Source: Methylomicrobium lacus_A
GTDB taxonomy: Bacteria; Pseudomonadota; Gammaproteobacteria; Methylococcales; Methylomonadaceae
Reading direction: 5' to 3'
Length of the DNA stretch: 64,000 nt
Assembly (NCBI RefSeq): GCF_041897535.1
Contig: NZ_CP169217.1
Location: 1,674,001 to 1,738,000 of the forward strand
Shown here: one piece after another, positions 44,942 through 52,994 of the stretch
Layout of the letters: every line of letters begins with the position of its first letter
Position numbering within the stretch: position 1 is the first letter of the stretch
Made by a program: the position numbers and the translations under genes
Notes under the pieces: model-generated
The model's database searches: none
What the model saw: the letters and a program-made list of their open reading frames with translations, nothing else
What the model was told of the DNA's origin: nothing

Positions 44942-45361
44942 ATGAAAAAAACAGCCGCATTAACCTCAGCCTTGTTGCTGGGCGCTTGCGCGTCGCCGTT
45001 AACGCGCATTGAACCCGTTCCCGCCACTGAAAACATTTCACAAATTTGCATCAAAGAGAATACGAAAGTGTTCATGGATGACTTTTTGCCCGAAGTGCGC
45101 AAGCAAATCGAAGAACGCAATATCAAAACCGAACTGCTTACCCCCAACGCCGTCTGCGAATATGTCATGAGCTATGATGCGCAATGGTCTTGGGACTGGT
45201 TCTGGACTTTCAGCGTCTATCTTTCTCTAGCTGAATTTTCGGTTACCAAAAACAATCAGCAGATCGGCATGGCCTCCTATACGGCGGGCTTGGGCCCGGC
45301 AGCAATCGGCAGAACCCAAAACAAAATCCGCCCGTTGTTGATTGAATTGTTCAGAAAATGA
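44942..45361 (+). CDS. Sbal_3080-type lipoprotein
   Basis: From ATG 44942 the 139-residue protein has a lipoprotein signal with lipobox LLGAC (Cys 18) and a small alpha/beta domain, with FMDDFLPEVRKQIEERNI and YDAQWSWDWFWTFSVYLSLAEFSV. Proteins with this layout are named Sbal_3080 lipoproteins; the function is unknown. AAGGAG lies 12 nt upstream. Confidence 0.75.
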   Translation: MKKTAALTSALLLGACASPLTRIEPVPATENISQICIKENTKVFMDDFLPEVRKQIEERNIKTELLTPNAVCEYVMSYDAQWSWDWFWTFSVYLSLAEFSVTKNNQQIGMASYTAGLGPAAIGRTQNKIRPLLIELFRK

Positions 45362-45755
45362 CGGCAAGACCTACCCTCTACCATCACACGGATACCAGAG
45401 CATGCCTTGCCCTCCAATCACCGCAATCAATTATCACTGAATGCCTAAAATTACTGAGAAATAGATCACAATTTTATCCAAATCATTTTCGCATCTCATC
45501 GTGCCAGCCGATAACAAAATCAATCGTTTTTTCTTTTATTTCATAATCTTATAAACACAAGACCGCAAACAAGAAGAGCAAGGCATTAAATTATTCGTCG
45601 GGATGCTCTTAATTGGCATACCCCCATCGAGACAATTTAACTCCTTTTTAAGATCCTATCCCTTACAATCGAGTCTTCGGCCAACAAGGTTACTGGCTGA
45701 AAAACGTCATAGAATTACAATAACTTATATTAATCTTAATCGATTGGAGAATACC
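45362..45755. other. Intergenic region before the glycine-rich repeat gene
   Basis: This 394-nt stretch is lower in G+C than its surroundings. Small frames in it have no family resemblance or ribosome site. It probably carries the promoter and leader of the repeat gene; GGAGA lies 6 nt before ATG 45756. No riboswitch or terminator was recognised. Confidence 0.5.
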
Positions 45756-46676
45756 ATGCTGTCTCAACATAAAAAGAGTTTGCTAGCCACGGTCATTTTA
45801 GCTTCTTCCGCTGTCGCCTACAGCGGCACAGCAGCTTCTGCCGACGCCGCGGTAACCGCCACAGCCTCCGTGTCTGCGCAACCCGTGGTGACATTGCCGA
45901 CCGCCCCCCTTATCCCCAACCTGATCCAAAATGTAAACGGCGCGGTCAATACGCTCGTACCTACCGTAACGAACAATGCCAACAATGCCGTCAATACCCT
46001 CGTACCTACCGTTACCAACGGACTGAACGCCCAAGTGGCCGGCGTTTTTGCCGTGACCGAAGACACTACCCTCTCAGCTGGCACCACGGTTCACAATGTT
46101 CTGGCCAACGTTAACAGCGCACTGGTCAATCCCATCGGCACGGTTGGCATCGTGATAGGCTCTATCCCACTGCTTGGCAACAATGGACTCGGCGCGTTAG
46201 CCGGTCAACAAGGCCTCGTAGGCAACCTGCTCGGCAATACGCTCGGCGCCGTAGCCGGCAGCCAAGGCTTGGTGGGCAACCTGCTCGGCAATACACTCGG
46301 AGGTCAAGGTCTGGTAGGCAACCTGCTCGGCACCGTAGTCGGCCCTCAAGGCTTGGTAGGCAATCTGCTCGGCAACACGCTCGGCACTGTGACCGGCAGC
46401 CAAGGCCTGGTAGGAAACCTGCTTGGCAACACGCTCGCGCCTCTCCTCGGCGGCCAAGGCTTGGTTGGAAACCTGGTCGGCTCTGTAACTGGCAGCCAAG
46501 GCGTAGTAGGAAACCTGCTCGGCAATACACTCGGCACTGTGACCGGCAGCCAAGGCCTAGTAGGCAACCTGGTCGGCAATACGCTCGGCACAGTGGCCGG
46601 CGGTCAAGGTCTGGCAGGAAATCTGCTCGGCAATACACTCGGCGTAGTCACCAACGTAGCTGCCTCCGTCAAGTAA
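45756..46676 (+). CDS. Secreted glycine-rich repeat protein, unknown
   Basis: The 306-residue protein has a signal peptide (cleavage near AASADA, about 29), a spacer with two NAVNTLVPTVTN-type repeats (about 53-90), and a C-terminal array of nine units beginning QG(L/V)VGNL. Unit lengths alternate between 18 residues (QGLVGNLLGNTLGTVTGS) and 14 residues (QGLVGNLLGTVVGP), the short form lacking four residues of the NTLG segment. There is no Cys, no charged residue in the array and no membrane anchor or lipobox. Regular Gly/Leu/Val spacing suggests an amyloid, beta-solenoid or surface-layer-like fibre (inference). The repeats are well conserved at the DNA level. Confidence 0.75.
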   Translation: MLSQHKKSLLATVILASSAVAYSGTAASADAAVTATASVSAQPVVTLPTAPLIPNLIQNVNGAVNTLVPTVTNNANNAVNTLVPTVTNGLNAQVAGVFAVTEDTTLSAGTTVHNVLANVNSALVNPIGTVGIVIGSIPLLGNNGLGALAGQQGLVGNLLGNTLGAVAGSQGLVGNLLGNTLGGQGLVGNLLGTVVGPQGLVGNLLGNTLGTVTGSQGLVGNLLGNTLAPLLGGQGLVGNLVGSVTGSQGVVGNLLGNTLGTVTGSQGLVGNLVGNTLGTVAGGQGLAGNLLGNTLGVVTNVAASVK

Positions 46677-46706
46677 AACCGGGCTACTCGCCAATCCGCT
46701 TTATGA

Positions 46707-46730
46707 GCAGCGCAAGGCTTCTTGCGCTGC
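46707..46730 (+). terminator. Perfect hairpin after the repeat gene
   Basis: GCAGCGCAAG and CTTGCGCTGC form a 10-bp perfect stem with a 4-nt GCTT loop, 30 nt after the stop, followed by GTCTTCC. The weak T-tract makes termination less certain. The rest of 46677-47040 holds no recognisable gene. Confidence 0.6.
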
Positions 46731-47040
46731 GTCTTCCTGGCCTAATGCTGCCATACCCGCCTGGAGCGGGCATCCTCAGCCAATCTAGCAAGCGTTCAAT
46801 CCATTACGTCCCGCCCCCTTTACCCTTAGCTAGCCGTTGAGAGTTAAGCGGGCAAAGTCATCAGTCCAGCCGCAAAGATAGGCTACAGCTCGCCGCATTT
46901 GAGCCCCACACTGATATCCCCATCTTGAGCCGACCCCGTCGCTGATTTCTGAAGGCAGTAGCGAATGCACAGCCTAACCTTTGCATTTATTCTATTCAAA
47001 GCTACATTTAGCTCATCGAGCCCCAAAACCTTCATTTCTT

Positions 47041-47721
47041 ATGCGTCAAAATATGCCTGAGCCAAGCACTGCCTTTCCGATCAAAGATGAAAAAACTGCC
47101 TACAGGATTTTAATGATCGATCTCGAAAATTGCCCCCATCAGATTCGGCAATTGATGAATAATTTGGAGCAATATGCCCAGGTTGTAGTGTGTTACGCGC
47201 AAAGCGGAACCGGAGTTCCGTTGGACTGGCTGATTCCGCTGACAACCGTCGTCAATCAGGGTCGCTTGAAAATCGTCAAGATGCCGAACGGCGGCAAGAA
47301 TGCGGCAGACTTTGGCATTGCCTTCTGGGCAGGGCTTTTGATGGCACAAACGGATACCGATGCGCATTTCGATATCGTGTCTGACGATGCCGACCTGGAT
47401 CATGTCGTCAGTTTACTGAATGATCAGCAACGCAGTGCGAAAAGAATCCGCACCAAAAAGCAAAACGATGCGGCGCCTACAGCGATTAATCCACAGTCCT
47501 CCGCACAGGAATACTGCTTGCATCTGAATACGCATCAAAAGAATCGTCCGGTTAAAAAAGAAACCTTACTTAACCACATCAAAAGCAAATTCAACGGCGC
47601 GGGAATCGATGCGGAAAAACTACTCGATGAACTGTGCCGGAAAGGCGCCATCAAAATCGTCGACAACAAAATCAACTACATCCAGAAGAAAATCACCGAA
47701 CTGGCGCAGTCGTCCGCCTAA
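47041..47721 (+). CDS. PIN/NYN-like nuclease-domain protein
   Basis: From ATG 47041 the 226-residue protein has a PIN/NYN-type acidic core: ILMIDLENCPHQI (first Asp and Glu-Asn), GGKNAADFGIAFWAG (Asn-x-x-Asp) and DIVSDDADLDHVV (final Asp cluster). These residues bind divalent metal in RNA-cleaving homologues. Residues about 155-220 look like a winged-helix RNA- or DNA-binding module (LLNHIKSKFNGAGIDAEKLL). No antitoxin gene is adjacent. ATG 47053 is an alternative start; no clear ribosome site is visible. Confidence 0.75.
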   Translation: MRQNMPEPSTAFPIKDEKTAYRILMIDLENCPHQIRQLMNNLEQYAQVVVCYAQSGTGVPLDWLIPLTTVVNQGRLKIVKMPNGGKNAADFGIAFWAGLLMAQTDTDAHFDIVSDDADLDHVVSLLNDQQRSAKRIRTKKQNDAAPTAINPQSSAQEYCLHLNTHQKNRPVKKETLLNHIKSKFNGAGIDAEKLLDELCRKGAIKIVDNKINYIQKKITELAQSSA

Positions 47722-47766
47722 AGAAAGCGTCTTTTTGTTGCGGCGAGCTTCACAAACGGCCCGGCT

Positions 47767-48321
47767 TTGGATTATGATTTAGCCATATTATCAACAATCC
47801 AGGCCAATGCATTGAAATCTCTGATTAAAAGTAATAGGCCGACTGTTTTTTCACGGCTGGCAACAGCGGCGATCATCGCCCTCTTGGCCGGCTGTTCGAG
47901 CGCGCCGAAAATGACGCCCATACAACCGCAGCAAGTGCAAACCCACCTGCCGCCGGTCACTCATTATGCGTTGAGTCTGGTCGGCGCGCCGTACCGCTAC
48001 GGCTCGGCGTCGCGGGAAGAGGGCTTCGATTGCAGCGGCTTCGTGCGGCACGTCTATCAGCGGCAGGGCATTCTGTTGCCGCGCACCGCATGGGAAATGG
48101 CCGGCGCCCTGCCTCCGGCGGATGATTTACGTTCGGGCGATCTGGTGTTTTTCAACACCGGCGGCGGCGCGTTTTCGCATGTCGGCCTGTTCGTGAACGG
48201 CGACCGCTTCGTGCACGCCTCCAGCAGCCGGACCGGCAAGGTTTTGGTTTCGAGTCTGAACAATCCTTACTGGCGCAAGCATTTTACAGGGGTACGCAGA
48301 CCGCTTGCCGGTTTGCATTGA
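47767..48321 (+). CDS. NlpC/P60-family cell-wall peptidase lipoprotein
   Basis: NlpC/P60 enzymes cleave D-Glu-DAP bonds in peptidoglycan stem peptides. The protein has a lipoprotein signal (lipobox LLAGC), and an NlpC/P60 domain with the catalytic Cys in EGFDCSGFVRHVY and the His in GAFSHVGLFVNGDRFVHA. The start is uncertain: TTG 47767 is longest, and TTG 47812 (LKSLIKSNRP) gives a more usual signal peptide of about 27 residues. No ribosome site favours either. It is probably outer-membrane anchored. Confidence 0.87.
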   Translation: MDYDLAILSTIQANALKSLIKSNRPTVFSRLATAAIIALLAGCSSAPKMTPIQPQQVQTHLPPVTHYALSLVGAPYRYGSASREEGFDCSGFVRHVYQRQGILLPRTAWEMAGALPPADDLRSGDLVFFNTGGGAFSHVGLFVNGDRFVHASSSRTGKVLVSSLNNPYWRKHFTGVRRPLAGLH

Positions 48322-48361
48322 AATTCAATACAGAAAGGCGCCCGGAACGCGTAGCAGAAAA

Positions 48362-49108
48362 TTAAACAGTCAAGGTATCCATCAGATCGATCATGAATTC
48401 CATTTCTTCGTCATCGACCTTTTCCCAGGACTTGAACCTCAGGCTTTCCAAAACGCCCGCGCCTTTCTCGTCGCCCGCCATTCCGATCAGGCATTGTTGA
48501 AACTGCTCGCGCTTGTCGAGCAATCCGGGTCCGATCATCAACGAATGATGGATCACGCTGATCTGGCTGCGCACCAAAATTTTGAGCTGCTTTTTGATCA
48601 TCTCGGAGAGACCGTCGTAGGCTTCGGCCAGGAAGATGCCGACATCCGCATCGCCGCGCAGCAAATGCTTGGCGACCTGCACATAGGTGTCGCACGGCAG
48701 GCTTTGCATGTTTTTCGCATCCAGATCGCCCGGTTCGAGCATGATCATGCCCATCATTTTGACATCCGGATCGTCGGTAAACGCCAGCTTGATGCCCGGC
48801 GACAATTCCGCCACATCCTCGACCGGATTGGCCGCGCCGACCGCGATGATCGCCTCGTCGGCCACGCCGACCGGCTTGACCAGCGGCAGAAAACCTTTTT
48901 CCCTGACCAGCATCGCCGCATCATAGGGGTTCGCATAGATCAGGTTAACCTTGTCTTGACTGATCGCCTCGCGTTGCGCGTTGAAATCGTTGTACATTTC
49001 CAGATGAATCGGCACGCCGGTCTGCTTCTGCAGCCAGGTATTGAAGATATACCAGCCGGACAGATGATCCGGCGTAAAATCGGGACTAACGGTAAACAGA
49101 AAGGACAT
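48362..49108 (-). CDS. PhnD-like phosphonate-binding-fold protein lacking a signal peptide
   Basis: The 248-residue protein has the PhnD/phosphate-phosphonate binding fold: LFTVSPDFTPDHLSGWYIF, VNLIYANPYDAAMLVREKGF, then TYVQVAKHLLRGDADVGIFLAE. Unlike transport receptors it begins directly with the domain, without a signal peptide, and no ABC transporter genes are adjacent. It may be a cytoplasmic ligand sensor. It follows the PAS-domain gene by 12 nt in the same direction, so the two are probably one signalling unit. Confidence 0.8.
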   Translation of the reverse strand: MSFLFTVSPDFTPDHLSGWYIFNTWLQKQTGVPIHLEMYNDFNAQREAISQDKVNLIYANPYDAAMLVREKGFLPLVKPVGVADEAIIAVGAANPVEDVAELSPGIKLAFTDDPDVKMMGMIMLEPGDLDAKNMQSLPCDTYVQVAKHLLRGDADVGIFLAEAYDGLSEMIKKQLKILVRSQISVIHHSLMIGPGLLDKREQFQQCLIGMAGDEKGAGVLESLRFKSWEKVDDEEMEFMIDLMDTLTV

Positions 49109-49120
49109 GAATTTTCCTGA

Positions 49121-49597
49121 TCAAAATAATGTCGGATAGAGCTTGCGGCATTCTTCCACCTTCGTGCGGGAGGGTTTCCGGCGCACCGAGGTATAACCGA
49201 CGACCACGCCTTTGCGGATATTCGGAATCACGGTCGCCTTGACCCAATAGTAGCCGCCGTCCTTGCGCAGGTTTTTGACGAAGCCCTGCCATTTTTCGCC
49301 CTTCTTGACCGTATCCCACAAGTCCTTGAAGGCGGCGGACGGCATGTCGGGGTGGCGCAATATCGAATGCGGCGCCCCGATCAATTCCGCCTCGGTATAG
49401 CCGGACATGTCGATGAAAGACTGATTCACATGCGTGATGACGCCGTTCGGATCGGTCGTCGACACGATCAGCTTGCCGTCGGGATAGGGGGTTTCGATCT
49501 CGGTATATAACACTTTACGCTGCATGCCGCCGAACAAATTCAGCGTGGCTTCCTTAAATTCGCCGACAATATCTTCCGGCTTCATATCATTGATCAT
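49121..49597 (-). CDS. Stand-alone Aer-type PAS domain protein
   Basis: From ATG 49597 (MINDMKPED) the 158-residue protein is a short N-terminal helix followed by one PAS domain: VITHVNQSFIDMSGYTEAEL, PHSILRHPDMPSAAFKDLW and RKDGGYYWVKATVIPN, the pattern of the FAD-binding PAS of aerotaxis receptor Aer. No kinase, GGDEF or methyl-accepting domain follows. It may sense redox or oxygen and act on a separate partner, possibly the PhnD-like protein encoded next. The open frame extends to 49723 but GGAA precedes this ATG. Confidence 0.8.
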   Translation of the reverse strand: MINDMKPEDIVGEFKEATLNLFGGMQRKVLYTEIETPYPDGKLIVSTTDPNGVITHVNQSFIDMSGYTEAELIGAPHSILRHPDMPSAAFKDLWDTVKKGEKWQGFVKNLRKDGGYYWVKATVIPNIRKGVVVGYTSVRRKPSRTKVEECRKLYPTLF

Positions 49598-49915
49598 GTT
49601 TTTTCCAACCACGACTTTCGTTTGAAAAATTGGCGATAGCAAGCGCCCGACTTCTACAGCCTTTGCTTGCCGCTCGGCGTCCACTACACCCGGCGGCAAC
49701 CGACTCCGCCTCAAGCCCATCATAATCCATAGTAACTATATGGTTATAGGCTGATTGATACGCCAAGTATAGCAGCCGATAAAAATTTAACTGGCGCAGC
49801 GCGAATTTTTTCAACCGGTCCCTGCAACATTAAAAGACTCTGAACGGTGAGCTTGACTTTGACTCCGAACTCGGCTAATTTCGACGCCATGATGCAAGAC
49901 GGAGCCCGGAACATT
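49598..49915. other. Divergent intergenic region
   Basis: This 318-nt gap separates the leftward PAS/PhnD-like pair from the rightward Pro/Tyr-rich protein gene. An imperfect palindrome CCATAGTAACTATATGG at 49727-49743 is the only structure noticed and could be an operator. Frames within it are short extensions of the neighbours. Confidence 0.4.
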
Positions 49916-50464
49916 ATGAAACCTCTATATGGCGCTATTTTTGTTATGTCATTGGCAATTAGCACCTCTCTCCGCGCCGATGAGACAGCAAATAAAAGCT
50001 ATCCGCCACCCGCAGCGGATCAAAACGTAGACCCTTACTACTACACGACGCCGGCGACGAATCAAATCGCTACGCCTTACGCCGCCCCACCCGCGACGAA
50101 TCAATCCGCCACTCCCTATTACACGCCGTCCGCGCCAAGTCAATTCTATGGTCCCTACTACGCGCCAACCCACCGCTATTTGCCGCCTCCGCCGCCCAAT
50201 TACGTGCCGCGACCTTTTAAGACGGACCCGCTTTTTACCCTGCTAGACATTATAATTTACCGTCCGATCGGCCTGGCCACGACCATCGCCGGCGCGGGAC
50301 TGGTCGTGGGCCTGTCGCCCTTAATCGGGCTAGCGTCAATACCCAGACCCCATGATGCGTTTCCGCAAGCGTTTGATATTCTGGTCAACGCCCCGGCCGA
50401 GTATACTTTTACCAGACCGTTGGGCGAGAGGTCGCTCCCTTTCCCCTATCTGCCCCATTACTGA
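49916..50464 (+). CDS. Secreted Pro/Tyr-rich hypothetical protein
   Basis: From ATG 49916 the 182-residue protein has a signal peptide (cleavage near SLRADE, about 20), a low-complexity part (about 25-95) with three to four degenerate PPATNQSATPYYT-type repeats and a PPPPPNYVP stretch, and a C-terminal part with a hydrophobic segment (about 112-140) and no recognised domain. It is probably exported or envelope-associated. No family is recognised; the gene stands alone before miaA. Confidence 0.55.
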   Translation: MKPLYGAIFVMSLAISTSLRADETANKSYPPPAADQNVDPYYYTTPATNQIATPYAAPPATNQSATPYYTPSAPSQFYGPYYAPTHRYLPPPPPNYVPRPFKTDPLFTLLDIIIYRPIGLATTIAGAGLVVGLSPLIGLASIPRPHDAFPQAFDILVNAPAEYTFTRPLGERSLPFPYLPHY

Positions 50465-50662
50465 CGCTCGGCACAGCGTTTTTTCAACAACGCCCGGGCG
50501 GTTTTGTAAATCCCCCCGCAGCACGTCTATTGAAGCCATGAAGCTGACTTGAACGGACGGTGTGCAAGCCTCGTCCCGTTCCCGCATCATTTGCAAGCCG
50601 ATCCTAAATAATCAGTCTTCGCTTTTTTCCGTCGCCTTTCCCCGAATAAACGCAAACCACCG

Positions 50663-51607
50663 ATGTCAGACTGTTTATCCCTACCGCCCGCGATAGCATT
50701 GATGGGCCCTACCGCTTCGGGAAAATCCGCGCTCGCCGTGCAGCTGGCAACGGCGCTCAACGGCGAAATCATCAGCGTCGATTCGGCACTGGTATTCCGG
50801 GGCATGGATATCGGCACCGCCAAGCCGAGCCTGGAGGAGCGCGGCGGCATTCCGCACCACCTGATCGACATTCTCGACCCGGCCGAATCCTTTTCGACCG
50901 GCCAATTCAGAACGCAGGCGCTGGACCTGATCGATGCGATCAACCGGCGGGGAAAACTGCCGATATTGGCCGGCGGCACGATGTTGTATTTCAATGCCTT
51001 GGCCCAAGGACTCGCGACCTTGCCGGAAGCCGATCCGGACATCCGGGCCCGGCTTGACCATGACCTGCACCGACTCGGTTCGGCCGCCCTGCATCAACGC
51101 CTGCAAGCGGTCGATCCCGATGCTGCCGCCAGAATTCATCCGAACGACCCGCAGCGCATCCAGCGCGCACTGGAGGTTTTCGAAGTCAGCGGCAAGCCGT
51201 TGTCGTCCTTTTTCGGCGGAACGCAGGAGCCGGCGCTGCCCTGCCGCCTGATCAAGCTGATCATCGCCCCGGAAGAGCGCGCCACGCTGCATCTGATCAT
51301 CGCCGAGCGCTTCCGGCAAATGCTCAATGCCGGTCTGATCGAGGAAGTCGACGCGCTGTACCGGCGCGGCGATCTGAGCGAAAAAACACCGGCCATCCGC
51401 GCGGTCGGCTACCGCCAGGTCTGGGCCTATCTGGCCGGCGAGTACGACTATGACACGATGATCGAAAGAGGCATCATCGCGACCCGGCAGCTAGCCAAAC
51501 GCCAGTTTACCTGGCTGCGCCGGGAAACCGACGCGCTACGCTATCACACCGGCCAATCCGGCCTGCTGCGGCAGGCGTTGGACGATATTCAACGCCAACT
51601 CGCCTGA
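50663..51607 (+). CDS. miaA: tRNA dimethylallyltransferase
   Basis: MiaA transfers a dimethylallyl group to A37 of tRNAs reading UNN codons. The 314-residue protein has the P-loop GPTASGKSALA, ISVDSALVFRGMDIGTAKP, LAGGTMLYFNAL and the C-terminal AVGYRQVWAYL and RQLAKRQFTWLR. SAL replaces the more common SRQ in the substrate-recognition DSxQ motif, a variation worth noting (S-A-L-V-F). The DUF447-mfnB pair begins 84 nt downstream in the same direction. Confidence 0.95.
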   Translation: MSDCLSLPPAIALMGPTASGKSALAVQLATALNGEIISVDSALVFRGMDIGTAKPSLEERGGIPHHLIDILDPAESFSTGQFRTQALDLIDAINRRGKLPILAGGTMLYFNALAQGLATLPEADPDIRARLDHDLHRLGSAALHQRLQAVDPDAAARIHPNDPQRIQRALEVFEVSGKPLSSFFGGTQEPALPCRLIKLIIAPEERATLHLIIAERFRQMLNAGLIEEVDALYRRGDLSEKTPAIRAVGYRQVWAYLAGEYDYDTMIERGIIATRQLAKRQFTWLRRETDALRYHTGQSGLLRQALDDIQRQLA

Positions 51608-51691
51608 ATGCCGCGCGCTTTTGCCGTATTTTAAATGACTCGGAGCGCATCTTGCTCTAGGATATTCGGACATTTACCGTTTTTTTACTTC

Positions 51692-52255
51692 ATGATTCTG
51701 GAAACGATCGTTACCACCCAAAACTCCGCGGGACGTCCCCATATCGCCCCGATGGGCATTCACTCCCACGACGAAGAACTGGTCATCCTGCCTTTTCACC
51801 CTTCCGCCACCCTCGACAACCTGGCCGCGACCCGAACCGCGGTGATCAACTACTGCGACGACGTGCGCGTGTTTGCGGGCTGCCTGACCGGGCGGCGCGA
51901 CTGGCCGCTCAAGCCGGCCGAAAAGATTGCCGGCCATGTGCTGGCTTCGGCGCTTGCGCACAGCGAAGTCGAAGTCGTACGGATTGAAGAAGACCCGGTC
52001 CGACCGAAATTTTTCTGTCGCCCGCTGCACGAGGTCAATCACGCTCCGTTCAAGGGCTTCAACCGTGCCCAATATTCGGTACTCGAAGCCGCGATTCTGG
52101 TCAGCCGCCTGAGCAGGCTGCCGATCGAACGGATTGACCGGGAGTTGGCCTATTTGCGAATCGGCATCGAAAAAACCGCAGGTCCCAGGGAACTGGAAGC
52201 CTGGGGCTGGCTGATCGCGCACATCGAAGCTTTTAAGAAAGGAGAGCGCGCATGA
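51692..52255 (+). CDS. DUF447 family protein (H4MPT-pathway linked)
   Basis: DUF447 proteins are found in methanogens and H4MPT-using methylotrophs and resemble flavin-reductase-like split barrels. From ATG 51692 the 187-residue protein starts MILETIVTTQNSAGRPHIAP and includes RTAVINYCDDVRVFAGCLTG and NHAPFKGFNRAQYSVLEAAI. The biochemical step is not known; genetic linkage and distribution tie the family to tetrahydromethanopterin/methanofuran-dependent formaldehyde oxidation. The stop overlaps the mfnB-like start by 4 nt (ATGA). Confidence 0.85.
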   Translation: MILETIVTTQNSAGRPHIAPMGIHSHDEELVILPFHPSATLDNLAATRTAVINYCDDVRVFAGCLTGRRDWPLKPAEKIAGHVLASALAHSEVEVVRIEEDPVRPKFFCRPLHEVNHAPFKGFNRAQYSVLEAAILVSRLSRLPIERIDRELAYLRIGIEKTAGPRELEAWGWLIAHIEAFKKGERA

Positions 52256-52941
52256 CCCGGATGCTGGCCAGCGTGAACAGCCTAGAGGAAGCCCAACTGG
52301 TCTATCAGGCGGGCGTCGACATCATCGACCTGAAACAACCGGCCGAGGGCGCGCTCGGCGCGCTGCCGCTGGAAGAGGTCGCAAAGATCCGCGCCTGGTG
52401 CGCGGGAAAAATCCCGGTCAGCGCCACGGTCGGCGATCTGCCGATGCAACCGGAGTTGGTCGGCGCTGCGGTGCGGGCGATGGCCGCAACCGGCGTCGAT
52501 TACATCAAGATCGGCTTTTTTCCGGGCGGCGACTGGCCCGGCGTCGTGCAGAAATTAGAAGGGTTTACGCACAATGAGTACGCCTTGATTGCGGTATTGT
52601 TCGCGGATACACAGCCCGATCCGGCTTTCGTCCTTACCCTGCATGAAGCCGGATTTAAAGGCGTGATGCTGGATACGATGGACAAAAGCCGGGGCTCCTT
52701 GACGCAGGTCATGCCGCTCACGACAATCGAACGCTTCGTCGATACGGCCAAAAGCCACAATCTGCTCTGCGGCCTCGCCGGCTCGCTGCGATTGAATGAT
52801 ATCCCTGCCCTGTTACGCTATCGGCCGGATTATCTCGGCTTCAGAGGCGCCTTATGCCTTCAGCATACCAGAACAGCGAGCGTGGCCCCCGAAGCCGTGG
52901 CGCGCATCAAACAGGCTTTAACAGAGCCTGCATGGCGATAG
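52252..52941 (+). CDS. mfnB: (5-formylfuran-3-yl)methyl phosphate synthase-like protein
   Basis: MfnB forms the furan ring of methanofuran from two glyceraldehyde 3-phosphates; methylotroph homologues serve methylofuran synthesis. The 229-residue TIM-barrel protein has Lys in DIIDLKQPAEGALGA, VDYIKIGFFPGG and MLDTMDKSRGSLTQ, with LGFRGALC near the end; a Lys of this set is the Schiff-base residue in characterised MfnB. Overlap with the DUF447 gene indicates coupled expression. Together the two are strong hints of an H4MPT-dependent C1 pathway. Confidence 0.9.
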   Translation: MTRMLASVNSLEEAQLVYQAGVDIIDLKQPAEGALGALPLEEVAKIRAWCAGKIPVSATVGDLPMQPELVGAAVRAMAATGVDYIKIGFFPGGDWPGVVQKLEGFTHNEYALIAVLFADTQPDPAFVLTLHEAGFKGVMLDTMDKSRGSLTQVMPLTTIERFVDTAKSHNLLCGLAGSLRLNDIPALLRYRPDYLGFRGALCLQHTRTASVAPEAVARIKQALTEPAWR

Positions 52942-52994
52942 AGACGGCTTGAGCGGCCGCCACTCTCTGCGCAGAGTAGCGCCGATTAGCCGGC

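Noticed and set aside
46162..46638. Long frames on the minus strand across the repeat gene, and a possible CRISPR array
   Set aside because: The repetition is in-frame coding for QGLVGNL units with no unique spacers; the antisense frames arise because the DNA repeats keep period 3.
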